Source: Carya illinoinensis
Taxonomy: Eukaryota > Streptophyta > Magnoliopsida > Fagales > Juglandaceae
DNA length: 64,000 nucleotides
Reading direction: 5' to 3'
Assembly: GCF_018687715.1 (NCBI RefSeq)
Contig: NC_056760.1
Span: 27,208,501-27,272,500, forward strand
How positions within the stretch are numbered: position 1 is the stretch's first letter; every line of letters begins with the position of its first letter. Under the pieces are notes generated by a model. It was not told the origin of the DNA, searched no databases, and saw only the letters and a list, made by a program, of their open reading frames with translations. The translations under genes and the position numbers were made by a program. Below are positions 25,887 through 40,100 of the stretch, piece after piece.

Positions 25887-26189
25887 CTGTTATCGATCAG
25901 ATGAGTAGGCTTTGGAGACATAAATTCCATTATCAAACATCATTGATGTTAGTACCAATATGGATACCATTTTAAGAACAGAGGAGTGAGATGCAAATCT
26001 AATGAATCTCGCATGTGAACAAACATCTGCTTGCCAAAACCATACTAGCATTAATTAGTGGCAGCATTTCAAGGGGTAGAATTATTTAGTTTTTGTAAAA
26101 TTTTATTTCTTTTATATAAAATTGGTTATAGACTAATTTTGTTTTAAAAAATTAAAAAAATTCCATAATAAAATTCATAATTTTGTTTT

Positions 26190-29100
26190 TTGTTTTAATT
26201 TTTTTAACTATTTTTTAATATTTTTAATCATTAAAAAAATATATAATTTCACTAAAAGTTATTATTTTGAAAATTAAATAAAAATAAATAAATGAAAAAA
26301 ATTAAAATATAAATTTGAGGAGCTCCATAGCATTTTCTTTTTTTTAACTCTTAAATAGTTGAATAGGAGAGAGGTTTTGGACTACCACCGACCGTTTGTC
26401 ACATTTTTTTTAATAACTATAAAAAAAATAACAAATAAAAGGGAGAGAAATAAATGAATAAAATTTTGCAACCATGTAGTGAGGAGTTTTTACTCCTCAT
26501 CATCCCAATTTACTACACGTTATACTAATTTTTAATTTTTTTAAAATTTCTTTAAATTGTTTTTGGTTTTATTCTTTTTAAATTAATTAAATTCTTCTAC
26601 CCATCATCTATCTAATACATATTTAAAATTTTTCAAGTATCTTTGTAAAATCATGAAATTCTCTACCAATTTTCTTGAACAAATTGGTTAAATTTCAATT
26701 ATCAAGATTATATAACAAATCAAATATTAAAAATAAATAATCAAATATGCAAAACACAACGAATGATTAAGAAGAGAAAACCTTTAAAGAACTATTTAAG
26801 GGTAAAACCCTACGGGGCAGCCAAACCCAGGAAAGTCAATCTTATTGTTTAAAAATCAATTACAAGTAATTTTCAATTACAAAACTTTTGTTACTTGACA
26901 AGCTTACTTTTACAGACAAATAACTCATTTGTCTTCTACAGCAGTAGCAACCAGAACTTCTGGCGATCTTCAAACTATTGACTTCTCTCCTGGAACTTCA
27001 GTGACTAAAATCTAATTAATCATCTTTCACACTTGAAGCATGATCACACACAATGAGAGATCACAAATATGAACATTCACTAAGGAATTTTCTCACCAAA
27101 ATATGTATTAGAAAGTACTCTAGAAAATATGTAGATCTGAATCTCTGTAGATCCTAACCAATAGGATCTCTTAAATAAATAATATGAAAAGAGTTCTGAT
27201 TAAAGTATGATTCTGCTGACGAATAGAATTTGTCGCGAGAACGTCTCCTGACGAATTGCTGATATTTCGAGATAACTTTCTTTTTGCAGTGACTGATTTC
27301 TGTTCAGCTTCTGTTTTTGATAAATGCAGATCCTCATGGACTTGATTTTTACATCAATGACTTATGTAAACAACCTCTAAGATTTCTAGATAGACTCAAT
27401 ATTGTTTAAAGATAAATCAATAATTATTTTACATTCATCCAACAATATCAAATATAATGATAAGATAAGCCTTATCATATAGTTATCTAATTCCAGCCGA
27501 TTTTTACCTTGGTGACAAAACCAACTTGATGAATGTCTTGCATCTACAATCTTCCCTTTGACAGATTGGTGACAAAACCAACTGGATGAATGTAGTGTGT
27601 ACCTAAGACAAAAACAACCAGTAGACCAAGATCTCGTAAAAAAAATCTTAATACAGTAATGAAAAAAAATGATATAGAACACTCTTTAAAATTAGTCTCA
27701 ATAATAATCAAAAGTTAGACGTAATGTAAACTTACAAAAATAGTGTTCTAGTCATAATCAATAACCATGTTCAGTACTTAGTTCTCCCTCTCCATATTCT
27801 GCTGCTCCCCCTAAAGTATATAGTTCTTCCCCTCAATAAATAGCTGCTCCCCATTTTTATTTTAAGCAAATTCATTAAACTCTCACTTACTTAAACTCCC
27901 CATAAATTTCACAATATTAAAATATTCCAATTTACTCTTCCAATATGGTATCATCTTCCAATACTCTCACTTTTTGTCACTAATTTGATAAAATACAAAA
28001 GAGAATAAATATCATTTATGTGTGTCAAGATGAAGACATAAAGAAAGACATGATGAACAATTCCCATGTGTCTCAACTTTTCATAGATTAAATGCACATG
28101 ATGTATGAATATGAATGTATGTTAAACAAACATCAAATGATTGAGGCAACTTGGTTGAGACAAAAAATCAAACACTTGGTGAGCATACCATAAAAACGAA
28201 TGACAAGGCCAAGAACCCACCTAAAAATCGTCCTCAATACATGCAAACAAGACTCAGAAGGAGCAATCCAGCCATTATCGAGTCAATCCAAAGTCAAAGC
28301 CAAGCCAACAAATCACGTAATCAAACTTTTCATAGAATATTTATAAAAAAATCAATCTGAGCCCTAGAGAAAGAAAATTTTGAACACCATACATGACTTA
28401 CCTTGATTAGGAGGTAGAGAAAAATAGGATATGATTTGCCTCTGAATCTGAAAGTTTAGGAAGAGATAGAGGTTTGAAGGAGTGTGCGGTTGGGCTCAAG
28501 AGAAACGGAGATAGAGGGAGGTGGGTGAGGTCCTGTGTAGATAGCAGGAAATAAGAGACAGGGAGGGGGTCTCGACATGGGTTTGGTCTCGAAAAAAAAA
28601 AAAAAACCTTAAGTCACATAAGTGACTTGCGCCTATGCGCATGCCATAAGTCATAGAGTCCCACTGGGATTTCAGCTAATATTTCAAAGCCCAATTTTCA
28701 GACTAGGCAAATATCCCATATTGACCAAAAAGGAAAAATAATTTATATTTTAATTTTTTTAAATATTAAAAAAATTGCAACAAAAAAAATATAAAAAATA
28801 ATAGTAATAATTTTAAAACAATATAAAAATGAAAGAAGAGACAAGTAACATGTTTTACTTTATCTTAGTTCAACCATAATGTATTTCACAAAACAAATAT
28901 GATCATTTATACCATCTCATTTGCCACAATCACTATGGATGTTCACTCCTCATAAGATCATCAATGTCAAAATTCATGTGAGTGTGTGAGTGAGTACACT
29001 TATACCATAGCATTTATTATTTTTATTCTTAATATATTTCTGGTACTTTTATTCAAAGTATTTTCTTCTTATGGATGCTCACAAGAGTTCGTTACTCACC

Positions 29101-32100
29101 TTAAAAGTCAAACTTTATGCTAGGGTCTAGATATATGAGCATATCCTCCAAACACTAATTTACACAACCTTTTTTTTTGTTTTTTTGTTTTTATGTCCAT
29201 TTTTTGTTGCTTATCTTTTTCCGCAATGATTAGAACAATGATTCTTTCTATAAGGACTTAAAGAGATAGATCTGTGTAAGGTGTTAGTCTTTTTTCGCAA
29301 TGATTTAACACTAACCTTTTCTATATGGATCAATTCTTTGTGTTTGGCAAAGGGAGAGCTCTTTATAAATGTACTAGGTTCAATTAGTATTAGTCAATTC
29401 AAGACATGAACTCTCTTTATGATGAGCATCTTAATAACCAATATAAATTTCAATTATAATATGCATACATACAAGTTCCTCACTGTGCATTGAAAATGAA
29501 TTTTGTCAAGTTGACTCATACGGTTAGTATGCACAAAGTGAATTGCACAAAATAAAGAGATGCTTTGGTTTAAGAATTTACCATGTGAGAACATAAGTGC
29601 TCAAACTTTGACATATCAAGCATGCACTTTTCTTAAAGAAAAATCTTAAACTAAACTATAAAATTTTTTTATATTATATATTTTTTTATTTAAAACTGAA
29701 AAATAGAAACATAATAGCAAAACAGAAAAAGAAAATGCATGTCTTAGATTAGTCACATGCAATGAATGCAAGAACATATAAAAGGTCCTATCAATTAATG
29801 TGACATGACATTTTTTTTTACCACCCACTTTGCTTTAAATTTCGGTCTATTCGTTTCATCAACACCACTTTGTATAATCATTTCTTTATTTTGAAAGCAA
29901 AAATCTACCAGTTCACCAAGTTTGAGGCTTAAAAAATTAATTTGTTAACTCATATCACAAACTTGATTCTCTAGACTCTTTCTTTTTCACTTCAGATTTC
30001 TTTCACTTGCATTTTTCTTCACTTTATTCAAGTTAAAGCAATTTGACCTTATATGACCAACAACACTACAATAATGACAAGTATGAATAAATTTACCTTT
30101 GAACTTATCTTGGTTGGGCTTATTTGTCATTGATCTATCATGTGAGGCTCTTGGAACCAGTTTTAGACATAGCCTTCTTTGGAACTTTCACATCTTGACT
30201 TCCTTTAACAAAAATGATATCTTTTGATGAAGTGGTAGCGGATGATAAGTATTTAAGTTCCATACTTTGAAAAGTCATATACCCCAAACCCATGTGATCA
30301 CAATTAAATTTTTGAAAACTTAATATTTCTTCTAATTTTTGTGTTGCTGTATTTTGTTTACACTCCTAAAACTTTTCCAATTCTTTTTCTAGTACAATAT
30401 TTTGATCTTTTAATATTGATACTTCAATACCAAAAATTTTTAATGTCCAAAGATTGTTTTTCTCATTCTCCACAGCAGTAAATATATTGTACAGCTTCTT
30501 GTTGAGTTTCTTTGATTTGATTACTTCCTCAAATAGATCATTATAGGCTTCTTGAAAACTTAACTCATGATTAGTCACAACTAGAGCAACCTCCAAATCA
30601 CTATCATCATCATCATTTTCAGATTTTGTTAATCCAATATCAGATTAACAACAGTAGAAAAGGCTACAAAAGAATTGTCATCATTAAATGATGAACTTGA
30701 AGTTTTAGATTCTAAACTGTCACTAAGTGTGACATTCAATATTTTTCCTTTACTTTTCTTGAAATTTGAAAATTTAATTTTTATATGACCATAACCAAAA
30801 CATTCACGATATTTTACTTTATCATTATTATCATATTTTTCTTTATTCCATTTTTTAAAATAATTTTTCTTTACAGAAAATTCTTTACCTCTTTTTTTTT
30901 TTTTTTTCTCTCCACTAGACTTTTTATTAAATATGAATTTTCTGAACTTTCTTGCTATAAGATATATATCCTTATTGCTAAAATTTTTTCTATTCATTAT
31001 CTATATAATACATATTGAATAAAAAAATTAAAAAATTATATATAATATATAATATAAAAATAATAAATAGAATTTTTCTTTAACTACGGAGGGTAGAAAG
31101 GAGACTGTGTGTTGTGAAGTGAATAAAATAAGAAAATATAATAAACTATAATTTGTTGGCCTCGCAGAATTTTTAATTTGCTGGCTAGGAAAAATGTGCC
31201 CGTATTCAATGAGTAAGAGCACTAGCAATGATGTACGTAACACCAATGCACATCAATATTTAAATATTCATATTTTTAATTCTTATTATCTTCACATGTA
31301 CGTAACATCGATGCACATCAATATTTAAATACTTACCATTCTAATTTTTATTATCTTCATATTATCTTATAATATATTATTAGATAATTAAAAATTATTT
31401 ATTATATATTATTTATGAACCTATCATTTAATGATACATCATGAAATGATGAGAAGACGACGAGAAAATTAATTATGAATAAAATTTCTTTTAAATAATA
31501 ATTATATTAAGGGCTAATTTGGGTGGTGGTGTATTTTCCTATTATTTATTATTTTATTATTATTTATTATCTATTTTTATTATTATTTTATATTACTGTA
31601 TACTATTATTCAAATTTTTAAATTATTTTTTCACTACTATTTATAAAATATCTAAAATTATCTCACTATCTAAATATAATCTAAGTCTATTGCATTCGTA
31701 GAGCCAAATACAACTTATTTGCTAACAAAGTTATAGTTTATCTACATATTGGGATAGGTACTATTCGCAATCTATTAACTTTTTTATTACTTATTCCTTT
31801 CTCCTTCCACTTGCTCTCTCCCAACAAAAGGTAAAATAATAATTTAATTTAAAATTAAATTATTAATTAACATATAATCATTATAATTATAAAATGTGAA
31901 AAAATTATATTATTATTATAATTAAAGTGGTCAGAATTTGATATCCTTTTACAGATGTAAACTGGAAGGATAATGATAAGGATGGTACCTTCTTATTATT
32001 TATTTATTATTTTTTTTTTGTATTTGATATATTTTTTATTTTATTTAATATTAAAAAATGATTATTAATAAAATTATATATTTTTTTAAATAATTAAGAA

Positions 32101-33226
32101 TGTTAAAAAAATACTTAAAAAATAATAAAAAAACTTCAAATACACTATTAAATAATAAATGTAAGATAATAATAGTAACCATATCAATACCTAAGCTGGA
32201 AATGCTTTTATTTATGACAATGGGGACAGGGCGATCGGACTTTCTCTATCTTTTAGAATTAATAATGCAACCCATTAAGTAATGAATTTCTCTCTTTCTT
32301 TTTTTTTTTTTTTTTTTTTCCTTTTTCTTAAAAAAAAAAAAATATATTATTTAATTTAGTACTGAATTAAAAGACATTTACGGGGGGACTCAGAAGGTCT
32401 CGTACTGTAAATACATCAAACGTCATTCTAATTTATTGTTAGGTCTCTATTACGACTGTTCATGGAGAAGACACGTAGCCAACGGCACTGCTACGTATTA
32501 TTAATAGGCTCGTGGTTTCTTTCGTTTTTTAAAGTTTTTTACCCTGATCGTACAAAATGTTAGAAGTCTGACTGGCAAGTGGTATCGACTAATTTCGTTG
32601 CATTGTGTTTGAAACTTTGAATATCAGGTAACAGCGCAGTCAATGACTATATATAAATATATATATATATATATAATGTCAATCACTCAAATGTTTTTAG
32701 TCATGTCAATCACTCAATTGCTTTTAGTCAAGTCGCCTTAATTTTAAATATTGTGAATGGAATTTTTATGAAATGTTAAGATATATATATATATATAAAT
32801 GATTAATCTCTCGCTTTTCATTAATTTTAATTTTTTTTTAAAAAATAAAAATTTTACATAATATTAAAATAAAAGTCTTGAATTTGAATCTTATTCCTGT
32901 ACTATACACTCTATTTTATTTAATTAAATATTTTATATTTTAAACTCATTTATTGATAAAGACTATTGTTCATATGTGAGCAAAAATATTTATGTAAATA
33001 TAAATGATTAAATTTAATTTTTTTTAATTAATTTAAACTTTTAAAATAAATATGGAGCATGAAAATTCCTTTATTGATATATTTTTTTCTATACCCATTG
33101 AATAATCCTATCTCCCCCTACAAGCTACCTTAATTCTAGGAGAAATGCTTGGGAGCCTGCTGGGGGTTACTGCTGGAATGGGAAGCCAAAGTCTCAACTA
33201 CCCAATTAGTTATGGAATGGGAAGCC

Positions 33227-33264
<38 letters not shown>

Positions 33265-33745
33265 TTGCCAAATTGATGCCGAACGGAATTTAGATTAATT
33301 CTGCAAGTTAATTTCAACAGATAAATAAGAAAATAAGAGATTTGAAAATAAAACACAAATAAGAGATAATAAAACTCTCATGCAAGTTAGAAGAAAATAA
33401 GAGATTTGGTCAAAACACAAATAAAATTTTGAATAATATTAATTAATAATAATATTTGAAATTAGTTTATAAAACCTATAAGCTGGATTTAAATAGCTAC
33501 AAAATTTGAAATTATAAAGATTATTATTGTATGAGAAATGAATACAAAAATAAAAAATAATCCTACCAAAAATTTGGTCAAAATCAAACTAGAATCACTT
33601 TTAAACTTGAAATTAAATATTTACTAACAAGATAAAAATAAATATAAATATATGATTTGAAAGAAAATAACTAATATTATTTTAAAAGATTTTAAAAAAA
33701 GTTACTGATATTTTCATATCAATTTGGATCTGAGCCACAGACCCT
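26190..33745. repeat. segmental duplication, copy 2, split by a Copia element
   Basis: Block A (26190-26640) is followed by an inserted LTR-element remnant (26640-30990), then block B (30990-33172) and block C (33177-33745). In copy 2 block B joins block C directly, near TGCTGG|AATGGG at about 33175, whereas copy 1 has about 600 extra bases there. Block D, the DRB exon copy, is missing. The offset to copy 1 in block B is about 8.73 kb. Confidence 0.85.
26640..30990 (-). mobile_element. internally deleted Copia LTR retrotransposon
   Basis: On the - strand the element starts with gag remnants. A degenerate zinc knuckle lies around 30777-30818 (core RECFGYGHIKIK, first and last Cys lost), followed by a charged coiled-coil-like stretch (30366-30596). 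A second knuckle at 30038-30080 is intact with CX2CX4HX4C spacing (CHYCSVVGHIRSNC). Protease, integrase, reverse transcriptase and RNase H are absent. Further on, polypurine-rich blocks (27780-27990) precede LTR-like DNA (about 26640-27700). Both edges show related CATTATCTATATAATACATA-type sequence, too long for a normal 5-bp duplication, so the edges may have been reworked by recombination. The element is dead. Confidence 0.65.
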
Positions 33746-34737
33746 TGTAAATTTGCGCGTGAAGGGTGAGCCGAGGCTCCCTGACCATTTACGTTCAACT
33801 TGAATTTAGATGAGGATTATATGCTAGATATAGTCACATCATGTACCGATGACAAAGTTATTGCAATTTAAGAAGAGTAAACATTATATTCTCTCTTGCG
33901 AACACGACCAAATTCATATAGATCTATCTACCTACATTGATCATATGACGCTGAACAATTAAGAATATTCTAGTGGCTAATTAATCAGAAAAAACTGTTA
34001 GATTATCTATCTCGACTTTCGAGAGCTTTTAGGATGTCGGGGTCTTACCCAAATAGACCAGTTAGAGCGCTTTGTGGCTTTGTTTGTTTGATGTAAGGCT
34101 TTGTATTTTGGCGGAGGCCTCTTGGGCTTCATACAAGTTCAGTGGGCCTATTGCTAATCTTCCCCCACAGATTTCATTGAAATGTGATGTATATTTAGCA
34201 CATTTTAATGGTGGTCAAAGCGGAAGTGACAAAATCCCAAATATTTGAAGATGAATTAAATCTCCACGCTATAACATCCTGAGAATGACGGGTTGCTCAT
34301 TTATAACATGGCGTACTCATTCCAGCCAGCGGCACAAGACTTTTCATGTGTAGCATAGGACCGTTCATGAGTAACATAAGACTTTTCATGTGTAGCATAG
34401 GACTGTTCATGTATAGCAGAGGACTGTTCCTCATTTACAACATGGTGTACTCATTCCAGCCAGCGGCACAAGTCTTTTCATGTGTAGCATAGGACTTTTC
34501 ATATGTAGCATGGTTTTTTTTTTTTTTTCCCAGTCCAAAACTCTGACAACCGAAACTACAAAACTCTTTCCAGCCAAGGACAAACTCGAGCCAATACCCG
34601 CATGAATAAAATTGATTTCATCCAGCCCGGATATTGGCTAACTCGAGTTTAAAAGTCGGTAACCAGATTTTTTATTTTTTTCAAAAATCCATATTCAAAA
34701 CATCATAAGCTCAAAGGGTTTTTTCTTCTCAAATTTA

Positions 34738-34773
<36 letters not shown>

Positions 34774-35044
34774 GAAAAATTTCAGTATTTCATGATATGC
34801 TTCTTTCATTGAGTTTTAGACTATTAAGTGCTGAAACCTTAACCTTCCTCTATCGAGTACCAAAACCCTACTAGTCTTAGCCCTACTCTTAGATCTAAGA
34901 CATGGCTTTGAGTTGTTTTTATTTTTTTGTTCTAGATTTACTCTTAGATCTGATCCCATAATTTGCATTATATTTTCTATTTACTTGTAGATCTTAGAAT
35001 CATTGATGTGCTTTGATATCTAGATTTTTTTTTTTTTTTTAAAT
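33746..35044. other. spacer with local tandem repeats
   Basis: No gene was recognised. At about 34285-34510 there is a repeat with a period near 141 bases, built around ACTCATTCCAGCCAGCGGCA and followed by several copies of CTTTTCATGTGTAGCATAGG. Related ACTCATTCCAG motifs recur at about 36165 and 36780. A CT microsatellite lies at 34740-34768. Confidence 0.6.
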
Positions 35045-36070
35045 TTTACTCGTGGAGATATGGTATATAATTTTGATGTTATTGGAAAATCAGTTTCTTG
35101 CATTATTTTGTAAAGATATGCTTTTGAAACAAAAAAAACATAATTTAAATACATAATAAATAGAAAATTTTTATATATAAAACAAAATGTTTTTCAAAAT
35201 TTTTTCTCGAAAAGATTGTAATAGGCTACTTTTAGATTTTTTTTTAAAAAAAAAAAGAAAAAAGAAAAAAGCTTTTCATCATTATCTGATTATAAAACCC
35301 CAGATTCATCAGATTCCTACTTGGTTAATAATCTAGGTATACTCAGATATCTGGTTTGAAATTCAGATAAACAGTCCTAAACTGTAACAGTAATAATCAC
35401 ACCTTTCATGAGATTTATTAGTACACGATGACCATAAATACATGTTATGCATCCAAAGTCTCAACGACCCAATTAGATATGGAATGGGAAGCCAAAGTCT
35501 CTACTACCCAATTAGATATGGAATGGGAAGCCTGGTCTCTCTCTCTCTCTCTTTCTCTCTCAGCTTGCCAAATTGACGCCGAACGGAATTTAGATTAATT
35601 TTACAAATTAATTTTAAAAGATAATTCACAGAGAGAAAATAAGAGATTTGATCAAAACATAAATAAAACTTTGAATAATATTGATTAATAATAATATTTG
35701 AAATTAGTTTACGAAGCCCATAAACTGGACTTAAATAGCTACAAAATTAAAAAATGTATATGATTTTGATGTCTTAGAAAATCAGATTCTTGCATTATTT
35801 CGTGAAGATATGCTTTTGAAACAAAAAAACCCTAGTTCAAATACATAATAAATAGAAAATTTTTATATATGAAAAAATGTGTTTTTCAAAATTTTTTCTA
35901 GAAAAGATTGTAATAGACTACTTTTAGAATAATAATAATAAAAAAAAAGCTTTTCAGCATTATCCGGATTGTAAAAACCCAAATTCATCGGTTCCTGCTC
36001 GGGAAATAATCTAGGTATACTCAGATAACCAGTCTGGAACCCAGATGAACAGTCATAGACTGTAGCAGTT
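35045..36070. repeat. duplicated blocks E-C-E (copy 3)
   Basis: Block E occurs twice (about 35045-35395 and 35745-36070), sharing for example AAGATATGCTTTTGAAACAA and TCTAGGTATACTCAGATA. Between the two lies a third copy of block C (35398-35745) with its own tandem 45-base duplication and CT microsatellite. It is a further partial copy of the duplicated DRB-flank segment. Confidence 0.75.
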
Positions 36071-37121
36071 AAAGAATGCGAGAGTAGGACAATTTCACAC
36101 ATGCAAAGGGCAGAGAAGAATTCTTGGATGCGTATCCCTTTTTAACAAGTTACAACGGTCGGAACTCATTCCAGCTAGCAGCATAATAATATCCACCAAA
36201 TCAGTGTACAATTAGAAAGATGAAGGACATAAAGATAGGATATCCACCAAATCAGTGTACAATTAGAAAGATGGAGGACATAAAGATAGGACAAATTCAG
36301 AAAGGCAAAGAGCAAATCGAAGAATGTAACCAATACAAAAACCACGAGTTAGAGCACTCCCAATGGCTTTTCTATCCTATCATTCAAAATACATCAGTAA
36401 AATTTATTTTTTCTATTTTACATGTTAACTTTTACAATATACCATACATTAACTTTGTCTTTTTTTTTTTTTTTTTTTCTTCATATCATTTAAGTATTAT
36501 AATTTTTATTCTTTTCAAATATTTTAAAAAATGTTTACATATGAGGAGGAAATGGGAAATCACATGAGAAGGAAAGGGTAATTAAAAATGTTTACATTTG
36601 ATGAATAGGATCCTCTACATGTAGAGGGATCACTATAGCAAAATGTATAATATTTTTAAAATACAAAATCCAATAGAGTAGCATTTTAAGAACATTTCTT
36701 TATATTTTGAAGGAAAATACATTTTACAAGTCATTGGGAGTACTCTTAGAACATATACCCTTTTACAGCATGGGGCAATCATTCCAGCTGGCGACAAGAG
36801 ACCTTCTATAACCTAATCAGGGTAGCAGTTAGAAGATGAAGAGCATGATGATGGGGAGGGAGATGACGATGAAGGTTGATAATATTGAGTAATTTGAAAG
36901 GTATATATTCCAGTTGCCAACATGTTTAATCTCTAGCCGAAAGATTCATACGGAACAGCAGGTTATCATCAAATCCATCCTCTGACTGAAAATATATTTT
37001 TCTTCTATAGATCCAGTATTCACATATTTATATATGTGCCATACACAATTGGACAGTTCATTAATAGAATCTATGTGACAGATAGAAAAGGTCCAAAAGG
37101 ATACTCAACCAACAAACTTAG
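36071..37121. other. 3' flank of the DRB gene
   Basis: Includes a perfect-looking tandem duplication of a 51-base unit (36190-36291) that starts ATCCACCAAATCAGTG. AT-rich DNA with a T-run (36461-36478) follows. The - strand polyadenylation region of the DRB gene should lie here. No other gene was recognised. Confidence 0.5.
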
Positions 37122-40100
37122 CTACTGGGGGGAGAAAGCAACCCACTTATCATCACTCATGGGCAACACGGTGCAGCCTTTAGGAGTTGTCATGTTTGGC
37201 TTGCGTGGGAGAACATATATTATTTTACAGGATGAGGACCTCATTCCCACTGGTGTCACGAGACTTTCCATATCAAAATCAGTTGAGCAGTTTGAAGATG
37301 AAGAAGAATGTGAAGGTAGGCCAGTTTTAGGCATGAAAGGGGTAGAAAAGGATGTATCCGGTGCACAGCCATGTAAAGAGTCAGATGACAATGTAGCTCT
37401 GTCACTCGTTGTAATGGTATCGGGTCCAGAAGATACAATGGACGGATAACAGTTGACTTCAGCACTAACTGTTATCAATCAGATGAGTAGGCTTTAGAGA
37501 CATAAATTCCATTATCAAACATAAGTGATGTTAGTAACAATTTGGATACCATTTTACCAACAGATGAGTGAGATGCAAATCTAATGAATCTCGCACGTGA
37601 ACAAACATGTGCTTGTCAAAACCATACTAGCATTAATTAGTGGCAGCATTTCAAGGGGTAGAATTATTTAGTTTTTGTAAAATTTTATTTCTTTTATATA
37701 AAATTGGTTATAGACATTAATTTTACTTTAAAGACTCCAATTATGTTCATTTGGATCTGGTAGTTTTGCTCATGAGGTTTGCCACAGCAGGCAATTACAT
37801 TCATCTCAAATGCAATTCGTGAAAATAGCATGAGCCCATCAACTGAATAGAAGTAAAATTTATTAAAATGTAAACCAAATCTGATACAAAGAATGATTTT
37901 TTGGCAACAAGGAATTTCGAAAAAGTGCAAACTTGACTTGTTAGCATGAGCCCATCAACTGGATAGAAGGAAAATTTATTAAAATGTAAACCAAATCTGA
38001 TACAAAGAACGATTTTTTGACGGCAAGGAATTTTGAAAAAGTGCAAACTTGACTTATTTTTGCCCATTCAATACCAGATCTGTGTAATGCGCCCACATCA
38101 TATGAACCAGGTAAATAGTCTGCTTTTCAATGCTAGGATGTGGCTCCTAGATATTGTTTGCACTCAAGGGTTTGAACCTAAGACCTAGGGGGAGCATACC
38201 TCAAAGGCTCAAACACCAAGGTTCTTACCACTTGAGCCAACCTCTTGGAGGCTATCTAGTGCAGTCAATGATGGTCTAGCAAAATTAGTAATTATGGATT
38301 AAAATAGAATATTAGGACGAAATGTATTCCAAACAAAAGCAAGATTCATAATCTCAGGGGGGTTAGGGAAATATTTACCTCTATTTTCCTTGGCTTGTCC
38401 CAAATTAATAGTGCATAGATTGATATTCTCCGGGGCTTTGGGTCCAACATGATGCTGCAGATCAGCAGTAACATTTGGTTGTGGGCTAGAAGATGAAAAC
38501 TCGAGTGTTTTCCACTGTTGCTGAGCAGGTGAAAATTTCATAGGGCTCTGACCTGACTTACCTAAGAGGAAGGCATAGTATCACAAAATATTATGATAAA
38601 CTGTATTCCAAAGCAAAGGCAAGGGTGCATGATTGTACGTAATCCCCATTTTAAATTGTTTTTCCTTCTCCTTTTTCTCTGATTGGTTAAGTTGACATCA
38701 AATCATCATTGATTGATTAATTTCACGTAGGATGTTTGTTCAAAAAAATTATAAAACAGTAAGCAGTGACTACTTCAAGATCTAAATTACTATAACCAGC
38801 AGCTTTAAAAGAGACTCAAAACCAAAATACAGGCATTAAAAATAATTTGGAAGAGAGGAAGTCTAAACATTCCTGATACAGGTTCGAGTATTGAAGGCAT
38901 TTCTACTTTGCTTTGAAGCAGCTTCTAGGTTGAAAGTGAACTCGGACAAATCAGAGATGGTGCCTATTGGAGGTGTGCAGCATTTAAGACAGTTGGCTAA
39001 TATTCTGGGGTGTAAGATTGCCACACTCCTATGACTTATCTTGGCCTCCCGTTGGGGGCCCCCTTGAGAGCAGCTTCTATATGGGATACAGTGATTGAGA
39101 AAGTAGAGCGTCGATTAGCAGGATGGAAGAGAATGTATCTGTCAAAAGGTGATAGAATTACCTTGATAAAGAGTACATTATCTAGTCTACTGACCTATTT
39201 TTTGTCCATGTTTCCTATTCCAGCAAGTGTGGCGCTTTGTATCGAGAAATTACAGAGGGACTTCTTATGGGGTGGAATAGGCGAGGAGTTCAAATTTCAC
39301 ATTGTTAGGTGGGAGAAGGTTTGTAGGCCTATTTCGAATGGTGGTTTGGGCATTAGAAATTTGAAAATCTTTAATCAGGTGCTACTTGATAAGTGGTTGT
39401 GGCGATATCATAAAAAACCAGAAGCTCTTTGGAAGATGGTGATTGAGAGTAAGTATGTGGGATTATGGGGTGGATGGTGTTCTGATGAAGTAAGAGTGGG
39501 GTTATGGAAAAAAATCAGACGAGGATGGGAGGTCTTTTCTTGCTACACTAGGTTTAGTTTAGGAGAGGGGGCCAGGATCAAATTTTTGTACGACACTTAG
39601 TGTGCTAGTGGTGCACTTAAGGATCTATTTCTGGCACTTTTCAGGGTTGCAAGTGCCAAAGATGTTTCAATGGCGGAAGTCATGATGATGGTGGGGGAAC
39701 AAATCTAGTGGAATATCAATTTTAGCAGGGTGGCCCAAGATTGGGAAATGGACAGTTTTGAAACCTTTTGTACTCAACCAAACCAAGTAACCAGCATGTT
39801 GATTTATTATAGTGGATACCTACGGGTAAAGGCATGTTTTCGGTCAGCTCGTTTTATAAGTCTCTAACACATGAGCTTTCTATTCTCTGTTTCCATGGAT
39901 AAGGCTTTGGAGACACAAGGCACCTCTCAAAGCAGCATTTTTTGTGTGGACCGCCTCCTTGGGTAAGATCCTTACAATGGATAAGGGTGATAATTGTAGA
40001 TTGGTGTTGCATGTGTAAGAAGGAGACAAATTTGTGTATCATCTTCTACTACACTGTGAGGTAGCTCGAGGGTTACGGAACGAGGTTTTTCCCATACTAG

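Larger units (their letters stand above)
21840..26137. repeat. segmental duplication, copy 1 (DRB 3' end and flank)
   Basis: One of three partial copies of the DNA at the 3' side of the DRB gene. Blocks in order are A (21840-22270), B (22270-24370), C (24960-25540, with a tandem 45-base duplication and a CT microsatellite) and D (25545-26137, matching 37131-37716). Block B matches 30990-33172 almost base for base over long runs, for example around 23460-23590 and 23640-23920. Block A matches 26190-26640. The part between B and C (24375-24960) has no partner in copy 2. Short open frames in this AT-rich DNA look like chance. Confidence 0.85.

Noticed and set aside
37256..37465. Second frame (69 codons) within the DRB last exon
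   Set aside because: It overlaps the real exon 6 in another phase and mirrors a frame in the exon copy; only the phase joining exon 5 gives the conserved tail.
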